Below, one piece after another: positions 1-7,155 of a DNA stretch of 64,000 nt. The position numbers were made by a program, and so were the translations under genes. The notes beneath the pieces were generated by a model. The model did no database searches, had not been told where the DNA came from, and saw nothing but the letters and a program-made list of their open reading frames with translations. Position 1 is the stretch's first letter. Every line of letters starts with the position of its first letter. Source of the stretch: an uncultured Veillonella sp. (GTDB lineage Bacteria > Bacillota > Negativicutes > Veillonellales > Veillonellaceae); assembly GCA_902477915.1 (NCBI GenBank), contig CABSJA010000001.1, forward strand, positions 25,017 through 89,016. Reading direction: 5' to 3'.

Positions 1-53
1 TGGCATAGTAGCTACTTATTAAGTTGTGTGAACACTATAAACTAATAGTATCC

Positions 54-2849
54 TTATTTTTTATTAACACGAACGCGTTCGATTGTTGGTTCACCTTTAG
101 CATTTTTAGCTACAGTGTCAACACGGAACAAAGCCATTTCAGGGCTGAATTCTGTTACAAGGCGATCATTAACTGTTACGCCGTCTTGAATAGCACGGTA
201 TACGATTTGAGCAAATTCATAACGTGTTAACATACGGTCACCACCGAATGTGCCATCTGGATAGCCTTCTACTAAACCACGACGAGATAAATCGCTTACC
301 GCTTCATATGCCCAATGGTTTGTAGGGATATCTGGGAACAATGTTGTGTGATCGGCTTTCATCTTAGTACCAGCAACACCATTCAACAATGTAGTCAATT
401 TTTGAATTTGAGCATTTTGTTCAGCTACTGTTTTCTTAAGAGCTAATACTTCTTTACCAATCGCTACACGAGAGCGAGATACACCGCTATGAGCCCCTAC
501 TTTCACAGATAAACCAGCATTAAATACTGTTTCATCACTGCCTACAGTAGACCCTACGCTAAGTTGTACGTCTTCATTAGGACGGTAGAAAGCGCCGATA
601 GCTGCTGCATCACCACTGCGGTAATGGCCATAGCCTGCAGCAAAGTCCCATTTAGCATCTGGATCGAAATCAAGTGGATGCAATGCTGCTAACGCTGCTG
701 CACCTGCTACAGATTTATCAACACGTTTATCGATTTTAGATAAATCACCTTTGATATTTTTGATATCATTTGTATTTTTGTTGATATTTGTTGTGTTATT
801 TGTAATTTGGCCAGCAATATCATCAGCAAGAGATACTTTATAGTCGTGAGTATTACCATTTACAGTTGGTGTAACCTTGATGTGGTCACCAGCTGTTACA
901 GTTGTAACTTGAGTGGATGCTGCGATTTGATCTTGTACGCGTTTAAGTTGAGATACGTTAACCGCATCAGTATCTGCTACACCAGCTTTCACATTATTGA
1001 TGATTTGGTCGCCTGCGCTGATACCATTTGTAGTGTAGTAAACAGTTTTACTACCTTCACTTGCATACATACCGTATTTAGTGAAGTTCGCTTGTTCTAA
1101 TGTATCTGTGTTTTCGATTTGGATACCTTTAGGTGTAACACCGATATTTTCGCTACCGTTAAAGAAGCGAGCACTGTCTTTATCGATACGAGCACGAACG
1201 TCGTCAGTTGCTTTGCCGAAGTTAGCAGAGCTCATTTCTACTAAGTCTTTATTAACAGCTACTTTATATTCAGCACCACCATTAGCATTAGTGCCAGATG
1301 TAACAGTTGTATTATCACCTGCTACTACAGTAGTATGTTTTTTAGCATCTGCTTCAACAGTAGAGATTTTAGTTTCTACTTTTTTAAGTTGTGCTACGTT
1401 AACCGCATCAGTATCATTTGTACCAGCTGCAACAGATGTAATTTGACGTGTTACATCATTAGCTACGTCGCCAACGGATACAGCAGATGCTGTGGCTTTC
1501 CATGTGGAGCTTGTATCAGTAGATGCCGCTTTTGTGCTGATATCATAACCAGCTGCACCAGCTGCTACAGTCGCTTTGGATTTACTACCAAGAGCTACAC
1601 CGCCTTCAGCAGATACTTCAGTGTTATGACCAATAGCTACTGCATCATTTACAGTTGTAGTAGTTTCTGCATCGCTAGAGCCAATAATAACAGAATTATT
1701 AGCACCTGTTACCTTACGGTTATCACCAACGATAACTGTATTATTAGCATCAGATACAGTGTTCTTAGAACCAATAGCAGTCAAATGCTGTACATTAGAT
1801 GCAGTATTACCTACACCCATAACAAGGTTGTCTGCACTTTTAGCACCATTCGTACCTGTTACAGTATTGTTAATACCAATCATTGATGTACGCAATGTAT
1901 AGTCAGCCTTGTTGCCACCACCGATGGCCATCGTAGCGCCACCGCCGTTAGCATCTTTTACAGCAGTGCGCAATGTCTCAGCTAATTCTTTAGCGGAATT
2001 ACCGCCATCATCTGGGGCTCCAGAAATAGATTTAACAGAGTTAGTGATTTCGTTGCCAGCACCCATGATAAGAGAGCCATTAGAATTAAACGTTCTATTT
2101 GCTGTACCAACAATACTGTTAGCAACACCAGAATAGTAGCTATTAGCTGTTTTAGACTCAATGCTATTTAAGGAACCATTAATAGTGGATCCCAAATTCT
2201 TAACAGGATTTGCCAAACGGCCACCATTATATTCACTAGAGATAATATTATAGGTACCTGTATTGGTTGTAAAAGCGCCATTACTAAAGCTATTAGCACC
2301 TACTGTAGTGGCATAAGCATTCAATGCATATGTACGAGTAGATGCTGTATCTACTGTGGTATCACCAAGGTCTCCTTTATAGTTGTGGGAACCAATCATA
2401 GTACTACCAGTACGAGCAAATGTATTGTCACCAATAGCTACGCTACCTACTACCTTTGTTGGATCCGCAGGAATTCTGCTAGAAGAGAACCAACTACCAC
2501 TATATGTTGTTTGACCTAAGGCAAAGCTAGCCTCTACACCGCCTGCCATATTTTCAATCTTTGCATTTTTACCAATAGCCACACTACCACCTTGGCTAGC
2601 GTAGTTGTTGATATTAGCACCACTACCTACAGCAATGTCGCCTGTCGCAGCAGTAGCACCGTTAGAATAGCCAATAGACGCCCCTTTACCAATCGCCACG
2701 TTTTCAGCCTTTGGAGCATTGCTACCTGTGCCGTACGCTACGCCAGAACCTGCGCCCGTTGCCGTATCTGCTGCACTCGCTACAACACATAAACTAGATA
2801 ATAATACACCGTTGATTAACAAAGTTAATAAACGTTTCCGTTTGTTCAT
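54..2849 (-). CDS. YadA-like trimeric autotransporter adhesin with C-terminal SLH domain
   Basis: This is a type Vc surface adhesin of 931 aa. A signal peptide (basic MNKRKR, hydrophobic core, likely cleavage after ASA near residue 27) precedes a head rich in YadA-type repeats of the form xAIGxxA/V, then neck and stalk motifs (VNVAQLKK, VNVSQLKR). A YadA anchor starts near residue 705 with the typical AALAALHPLDFDPDAKW. YadA proteins normally stop at the last barrel strand. Here a coiled coil follows (about 785-820) and then one SLH domain (about 835-885: FPDIPTNHWAY, GYPDGTFGGDRMLTRYEFA). By family knowledge SLH domains bind peptidoglycan, so this tail probably sits in the periplasm and ties the adhesin to the wall. 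GGAGG precedes the ATG. A hairpin terminator is not visible within the 53 bases downstream. Confidence 0.93.
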   Translation of the reverse strand: MNKRKRLLTLLINGVLLSSLCVVASAADTATGAGSGVAYGTGSNAPKAENVAIGKGASIGYSNGATAATGDIAVGSGANINNYASQGGSVAIGKNAKIENMAGGVEASFALGQTTYSGSWFSSSRIPADPTKVVGSVAIGDNTFARTGSTMIGSHNYKGDLGDTTVDTASTRTYALNAYATTVGANSFSNGAFTTNTGTYNIISSEYNGGRLANPVKNLGSTINGSLNSIESKTANSYYSGVANSIVGTANRTFNSNGSLIMGAGNEITNSVKSISGAPDDGGNSAKELAETLRTAVKDANGGGATMAIGGGNKADYTLRTSMIGINNTVTGTNGAKSADNLVMGVGNTASNVQHLTAIGSKNTVSDANNTVIVGDNRKVTGANNSVIIGSSDAETTTTVNDAVAIGHNTEVSAEGGVALGSKSKATVAAGAAGYDISTKAASTDTSSTWKATASAVSVGDVANDVTRQITSVAAGTNDTDAVNVAQLKKVETKISTVEADAKKHTTVVAGDNTTVTSGTNANGGAEYKVAVNKDLVEMSSANFGKATDDVRARIDKDSARFFNGSENIGVTPKGIQIENTDTLEQANFTKYGMYASEGSKTVYYTTNGISAGDQIINNVKAGVADTDAVNVSQLKRVQDQIAASTQVTTVTAGDHIKVTPTVNGNTHDYKVSLADDIAGQITNNTTNINKNTNDIKNIKGDLSKIDKRVDKSVAGAAALAALHPLDFDPDAKWDFAAGYGHYRSGDAAAIGAFYRPNEDVQLSVGSTVGSDETVFNAGLSVKVGAHSGVSRSRVAIGKEVLALKKTVAEQNAQIQKLTTLLNGVAGTKMKADHTTLFPDIPTNHWAYEAVSDLSRRGLVEGYPDGTFGGDRMLTRYEFAQIVYRAIQDGVTVNDRLVTEFSPEMALFRVDTVAKNAKGEPTIERVRVNKK

Positions 2850-2995
2850 AGTTTAGAACCTCCATTTACAAACCACAAAACCTATCATACTCTCTTTGCA
2901 TTAAAATTCACTTTTTATTCATGAGTCTTATATGAATATTGTAGCACTTATACGAATTTTGTAAACAGTAATTTATATATCTATTAAGAGAATAT

Positions 2996-3037
2996 AAAAA
3001 GGATAGTTAATCGATGAGAATTAACTATCCTTTTTTT
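2996..3037. terminator. Bidirectional intrinsic terminator
   Basis: A 10-bp perfect stem (GGATAGTTAA / TTAACTATCC, 3001-3010 with 3021-3030) has T7 on the plus side and five A on the other side, so it could stop transcripts in either direction. No convergent plus-strand gene is visible, so a minus-strand RNA ending here is the simplest reading. Confidence 0.75.
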
Positions 3038-3180
3038 GGTAAGAGGAAGGCGAACCCCTTACCGGTGCCGCATGATATAGGTTTGTTATTAAGAGAGAGA
3101 TTTTGAAGTAAACACAACACAAAGATTATCAAATAGTTGGAGAGTAACTAAGATGAACGGGCGATCACACGGCATCAAAT
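3038..3180 (-). ncRNA. Candidate structured small RNA, minus strand
   Basis: Read on the minus strand, bases 3173-3164 can pair over 10 bp with 3076-3067. The helix needs two G-U wobbles that would be C-A mismatches on the plus strand, which favours a minus-strand RNA. A second hairpin at about 3063-3038 (GGTAAGGGG / CCTCTTACC, one G-U) follows, and then the terminator at 3037-2996. I found no convincing promoter, so it may be a processed 3' end of the upstream gene. It matches no RNA family I recognise. Confidence 0.35.
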
Positions 3181-3183
3181 AAT

Positions 3184-3216
3184 AAGATAATGGCTTTTAT
3201 AAAAAGCCATTATCTT
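3184..3216 (-). terminator. Probable terminator after the inverse autotransporter gene
   Basis: A perfect 15-bp stem (3184-3198 with 3202-3216, loop ATA) lies about 155 bases past the stop codon of the minus-strand gene ending at 3372. The U-tract after the stem on the minus strand is poor (ATTATTT), so termination may be incomplete and allow read-through into the candidate RNA downstream. Confidence 0.5.
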
Positions 3217-3371
3217 AAAAAACAATTGATATGAACACTAACGTTTCCCTTACCTAGAGTATATCACTTATATAGGAATAATAGTAGGTTGTTTTTCATT
3301 TAATTTTCATTAAAATAAAATGAATGCAGGGAATGGCATGACCATTCAATTTGTCTATTCAGTTATCAAAA

Positions 3372-4415
3372 TTATTGTTCAACAAAAACCGTATTAGTTC
3401 GTCTTACGAGGTTGAGCATTTTATCGCGAACCGTTGCAGATTGTTCTAAACGATGCTTGCCACCATACCAAGCCATCGGAGCTCCCGCTAAACGGAACGT
3501 AATTTTACCATATGCACCACCAGAGCTATGTTCCGGTTTATTGTATCCCATATCTACAGATACACGCGGCGTAAGTTGCATCTCAGAGCCTATGCGCAAA
3601 CCATTCTTATCGGCTTGTCGATCCTGGTTCCAGTGATAGCCTTCAACATAGACTCTAGCCCAACGCGCATTTTTAAAGGTTTTATCATATTCTAAGGTAT
3701 AACCATTAGATACTCGCTCTAAGGTATGTAGGTTCGCATCCAAAACACGCTCATCGGAAGCAGAACCATACCAGTTAAAACGAAACTCGCTTTCACCAGA
3801 CATATATTCAAGACCTGCACTGAGTCGATCGTGACGATTTAAGAAGCGATGGTCATAGAATAGATGAACCCCATAGAGACGACGGTCGTCCTTGGAAATA
3901 CGACGGTACCCAACACCTACGTTAAGGGTAGTACCCGTATCAGAGGCGCGAGAAATACGCTGCTGCGTAAACCACACATCACGAGAGGTATGATCGTAAT
4001 GACCTAGAGGCTGAATAGTCTCCGCAGAATACAGCGGCTTCCACCCTTCTTGAAACTGAAAGCTCAGCGTAGTGCGTCGCATCCACGGCTTACCTTTGGC
4101 ACCATACATAGCATTAGATACATTGGACATAGCCACCGCATTAATGGCGCGGTTCACTGCATCCACATTGCTATACTGCACGGTCTTAGTATCTTGCCGA
4201 TCCATGATGAGCGGCCCACCTTGGCCAATCACATGGTCTGGTGTAGCAGCAGGCGTAATGTGAAAGCCCTCTGATGCGGCCTTCATGCGCTCTGTTTGAG
4301 TATCCGTTTTTGCAGACACTACGCCCTTATCATTATGTAATTGTTGTTTTTCTGCCTCAGCTGTACCCACACAACACAATAGGGCGCTCAAGGCGATACA
4401 CACAATACGTTTCAT
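3372..4415 (-). CDS. Stand-alone inverse autotransporter (intimin/invasin-type) beta-barrel protein
   Basis: This 347-aa secreted protein has a signal peptide (MKRIVCIALSALLCCVGTAEA). Its body matches the inverse-autotransporter barrel family (IAT_beta): LNVGVGYRRISKDDRRLYG, VHLFYDHRFLNRHDRLSAG, EYMSGESEFRFNWY, NGYTLEYD and the closing LVRRTNTVFVEQ, which resembles the end of the intimin barrel. In type Ve proteins the barrel is followed by Ig-like passenger domains. Here the chain stops right after the barrel, so no passenger is present. It may act as a plain outer-membrane barrel, or be a relic. It sits alone between two trimeric autotransporters. Function is unknown; the family assignment is fairly sure. 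Confidence 0.8.
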   Translation of the reverse strand: MKRIVCIALSALLCCVGTAEAEKQQLHNDKGVVSAKTDTQTERMKAASEGFHITPAATPDHVIGQGGPLIMDRQDTKTVQYSNVDAVNRAINAVAMSNVSNAMYGAKGKPWMRRTTLSFQFQEGWKPLYSAETIQPLGHYDHTSRDVWFTQQRISRASDTGTTLNVGVGYRRISKDDRRLYGVHLFYDHRFLNRHDRLSAGLEYMSGESEFRFNWYGSASDERVLDANLHTLERVSNGYTLEYDKTFKNARWARVYVEGYHWNQDRQADKNGLRIGSEMQLTPRVSVDMGYNKPEHSSGGAYGKITFRLAGAPMAWYGGKHRLEQSATVRDKMLNLVRRTNTVFVEQ

Positions 4416-4535
4416 TACTCTCTACATTTAAAATTCATGAACAACAAATGAAATATATACTAGTGTATCGAATAATGTTTATGTATGTCAAGATAAGAGG
4501 TCACTAGAAACGTATTATATTACTATTATATGTAT

Positions 4536-4570
4536 ATAAAAAGAGGTAATAACCATGTTATTACCTCTTT
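4536..4570 (-). terminator. Terminator of the trimeric autotransporter gene ending at 4641
   Basis: A 14-bp perfect stem (AAAGAGGTAATAAC, 4540-4553, with 4557-4570; loop CAT) is followed on the minus strand by a run of T. It lies about 70 bases after the stop codon. Confidence 0.85.
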
Positions 4571-4640
4571 CATATCCTTTATCAATATTAAAGCTTACTC
4601 TATATTACTACACTGAATATTAAATATTAGATATTAGATT

Positions 4641-6020
4641 CTATTTTTCATTAAGTTTTTGCACAAGCATATCTACTGTTTCTTGTAGTTTTTTATTTTG
4701 TGCTTCTAATGTATCTACCCGTTGTTCCAATGCGTTATAGGATGCAGGGGAAATCTTAGGCAACGTTTTATTTTCACCGAATTTATAGGATACGCCTACA
4801 TTAGTCATCAAATCACCACTTACAGTTGTACCTGCTGTAAGGAGTAGGTTTTCTTTCGAATAGTAACCTACGCCAAGAGCCAATGCATTTTCGCCTTTAT
4901 AGTGACCATAGCCACCCATAACTTGAACCTTGTGGTCTGGATCAAATTGTAGTGGATGTAATGCAGCTAGTGCTGCAGCACGAGCATCACCGCGGTTGGA
5001 TTCTTTTTCCACGTGGCGCACATCGCGGTGCAATACATCAATTTGTTGGTTTGTGCCATATAATTGGGATCCGTTAACTGCATCTGTAGAGTCCGCAGTA
5101 ATACGACCTGCCGCTACATGAGTAATGGTGCGTTCTTGACCGGCTGCACCAACGGATACAGTAGACACAGGAGCCGTACCAGCGAATTTTTCAGTAACAC
5201 CATTATTATAAGTATAACTAGGAGTGCTCACTACATCACTACTTTCAGCAGTAGAATTATTACCTAATACAACTGCATTATCTAGCGATGTTTTCACATT
5301 ATTACCCACTACGAATGTATTATTCGCACTGACTTGGTTATTATTACCCACACTGTAGGAGTTATCCCCCTTAACAGTATCTACATTATATGTACCTACA
5401 CCAAAGGCGCCGGATTGGTTGCCTTCAATCTTGTTATATGCACCAATAGCGGAGTTCTTATCACCTTTAAAGATAACGCCATGGCCCATACCATAGTTAA
5501 AATCACCATTTACAGTAGAGTTAGAACCGATTAATACAGTATTATTCCCCTTACTACCGCCTGCTTGAGAGGCACCGAGCCATACGTTTTTATTACCTTC
5601 AGAGCCAGCTCCTGCAAAATAACCTACCGCAATTGTATCCGAAATTGTTGAGTTATAACCTGCTGCAAAGTTACCTAAAAAGTTATAGTCACCTTTACCA
5701 CCTACAAAGCTCTTAGCACCTAATGCTACATTGCCACCGCCTTGAGAACCATTCAAGGAAAGACGACCGATAGCGATATTATTACCCTTTGCATTTGGAT
5801 CTCCTGTATGGGAATATGGATCGCTGTTAGCCGCCCCAGTTTGACCACCGAGATGTACATTGTCTGAGTTGGTGAAAGATGACCAACCTTGTAGACCAAT
5901 GTTATAAGTGGCACCACCAGAGGAAACAACAGGAATATCTGCTGCTTGTACCAAGCTTGCCGAAGATATAGTCAAAACTCCGAGTACTGCTAATAATTGT
6001 AGTTTCTTTGCGTGATTCAT
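4641..6020 (-). CDS. YadA-like trimeric autotransporter adhesin, short form
   Basis: This type Vc adhesin is about 459 aa. The start chosen is the ATG at 6020, because GGGAGG lies only 3 bases from the upstream ATG (6026) but 9 from this one. A signal peptide ends at VQAAD. A head of degenerate YadA repeats (NIAIGRLSL, NVALGAKSF, DNAVVLGNNS), a neck (DAVNGSQLYG), a short stalk and a YadA anchor (AAALAALHPLQFDPDHKVQV, ending NVGVSYKFGE) follow. After the barrel comes a 40-residue coiled coil (LEQRVDTLEAQNKKLQETVD) that should lie in the periplasm, without the SLH domain seen in the 931-aa paralogue. It is probably a homotrimeric surface adhesin; its ligand is unknown. Confidence 0.92.
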   Translation of the reverse strand: MNHAKKLQLLAVLGVLTISSASLVQAADIPVVSSGGATYNIGLQGWSSFTNSDNVHLGGQTGAANSDPYSHTGDPNAKGNNIAIGRLSLNGSQGGGNVALGAKSFVGGKGDYNFLGNFAAGYNSTISDTIAVGYFAGAGSEGNKNVWLGASQAGGSKGNNTVLIGSNSTVNGDFNYGMGHGVIFKGDKNSAIGAYNKIEGNQSGAFGVGTYNVDTVKGDNSYSVGNNNQVSANNTFVVGNNVKTSLDNAVVLGNNSTAESSDVVSTPSYTYNNGVTEKFAGTAPVSTVSVGAAGQERTITHVAAGRITADSTDAVNGSQLYGTNQQIDVLHRDVRHVEKESNRGDARAAALAALHPLQFDPDHKVQVMGGYGHYKGENALALGVGYYSKENLLLTAGTTVSGDLMTNVGVSYKFGENKTLPKISPASYNALEQRVDTLEAQNKKLQETVDMLVQKLNEK

Positions 6021-6165
6021 AATCATACGCCTCCCTTGTTATACTACAAAATACTTCCCCCTTCATATTACCCTCATGATTACTACGATTAAATTATACT
6101 GCTATCGAAAAAATATGTAAATAACATAAATAATAATTCATAAAGGCTAGATTAGCCAATACAAT

Positions 6166-6202
6166 TAAAAACAAACCCCCGTAGGAATGAATCCTACGGG
6201 GG
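6166..6202 (-). terminator. Orphan intrinsic terminator
   Basis: An 11-bp perfect GC-rich stem (CCCCCGTAGGA at 6176-6186 with 6192-6202) is followed on the minus strand by TTTGTTTTT. The gene to its right already has its own terminator at 6447-6478, so this one has no obvious protein-coding client and may end a small RNA. Confidence 0.65.
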
Positions 6203-6440
6203 CCATTTGTTTTAGTACGACCTATAGCTTGCGAGAGAGAACATAGTATCCAAAAGGATTGTAATTGCTTTGTATCTAGGAGTAATTGCATATACTTGAA
6301 TACTATTATGTAAATTTATGTATAGTATGTAAGGGCTTACCTATATATAAACAGCTATAAGGTCATGGAATTAGTATAGTACTATTAAGGCCACTATTAT
6401 GTGATTTAACTCACATTTTCCTAAAATAATGTAGTCATAA

Positions 6441-6478
6441 AAACTAAAAGAGGCAACGGCTTTTACCGTTACCTCTTT
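6441..6478 (-). terminator. Terminator of the small exported protein gene
   Basis: The stem AAAGAGG (6447-6453) with CCTCTTT (6472-6478), extended inward by AACGG with CCGTT, is followed on the minus strand by TTTTAGTTTTT. It lies 29 bases after the stop codon of the gene ending at 6507. Confidence 0.8.
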
Positions 6479-6506
6479 CAAAAATATAAATTTATAATTA
6501 TACCGA

Positions 6507-7076
6507 TTAGCGGATGCGTTTAACGCGGTTGTTACCATCGCGCATAGCTTGTTGTAAGCTGTAGATTACCATTTCGTTCATGTAGAAACGCAATTCATCG
6601 TTAGACATGTTAGCTGTATTCTTTTCAAGAATTGCCAAGATTTGGTTTTCATATTCAGCTTTATTCATGTCAGACACAGTTGTGTGATTTTCGAAGAATT
6701 CTTTGTAATCTAAGTACAAGCGATCTAATGCTACACGAGCATAGCTGTCTTTTTTATAGCGATGGCTTGTAATGTACCAGTCACGACGAACATTCATATA
6801 GTACAACACGTTATTAGTATAACGTTGTTGACCAGACATTACGCGATTGTCGTCTTTGATTAAAGCATTGCTCATCCCCAATTGGAATGCTGCAAATTCA
6901 GATACTACAGCTTTTACCTCTTCACTAGGAACAGCAAGAGAGATTTCTTGTTGTTCTGCAGTCAAAGGAGCCGCAGGTTGTTCAGGCATCATCAAAGGAT
7001 CTTGTGCCGCATGTACTTGGCCAGCAACACATACAGAAGCAATTGCCATAACTGGTAGTAATTTAATTAGTTTCAT
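6507..7076 (-). CDS. Exported helical protein of unknown function
   Basis: I do not recognise this protein. From the ATG at 7076 (GAGGGG just upstream; an ATG at 7088 would place that site inside the gene) it is 189 aa. A signal peptide (MKLIKLLPVMAIASVCVAGQ, cleavage after VHA) precedes a short proline-rich linker (MPEQPAAPLTAEQQ). The rest is mostly charged and helical, rich in Tyr, Asn and Arg, with no membrane segment. It starts 80 bases after the giant adhesin gene on the same strand, separated by a GC-rich hairpin. It could be a periplasmic accessory of that adhesin; this is inferred from position only. Confidence 0.7.
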   Translation of the reverse strand: MKLIKLLPVMAIASVCVAGQVHAAQDPLMMPEQPAAPLTAEQQEISLAVPSEEVKAVVSEFAAFQLGMSNALIKDDNRVMSGQQRYTNNVLYYMNVRRDWYITSHRYKKDSYARVALDRLYLDYKEFFENHTTVSDMNKAEYENQILAILEKNTANMSNDELRFYMNEMVIYSLQQAMRDGNNRVKRIR

Positions 7077-7089
7077 AAGTCCCCTCATT

Positions 7090-7118
7090 GGAAGCCGCCC
7101 TCCCCAGGGCGGCTTTCC
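7090..7118 (-). promoter_or_regulatory. GC-rich hairpin between the giant adhesin and the next gene
   Basis: A stem of at least 10 bp (AAGCCGCCCT at 7092-7101 with AGGGCGGCTT at 7106-7115, loop CCCC) lies just upstream of the ribosome binding site of the gene at 7076. No U-run follows on the minus strand, so it is not a standard terminator. It could protect the 3' end of the long adhesin mRNA or limit expression of the downstream gene. Confidence 0.5.
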
Positions 7119-7155
7119 TATGTTTTAAATACTCAATACACTCTCAAGTGAATGA

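Larger units (their letters stand above)
2850..3371. other. Intergenic spacer with two hairpins and a candidate structured RNA
   Basis: This AT-rich spacer lies between the SLH adhesin and the inverse autotransporter. I see no protein gene. It holds the upstream region of the adhesin, a bidirectional terminator at 2996-3037, a 15-bp perfect hairpin at 3184-3216, and between them a stretch that folds well as minus-strand RNA (separate entry). Confidence 0.7.
6027..6506. other. Intergenic spacer with an orphan terminator
   Basis: No convincing gene lies in this spacer. A short minus-strand reading frame (6094-6291) contains the hairpin at 6176-6202 and has no ribosome binding site, so I reject it. 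The strong hairpin suggests that a short minus-strand transcript starts somewhere in 6210-6440, but I cannot place a promoter. Confidence 0.6.

Noticed and set aside
6094..6291. 65-aa minus-strand frame in a spacer
   Set aside because: It has no ribosome binding site and contains the terminator hairpin at 6176-6202 in its middle.
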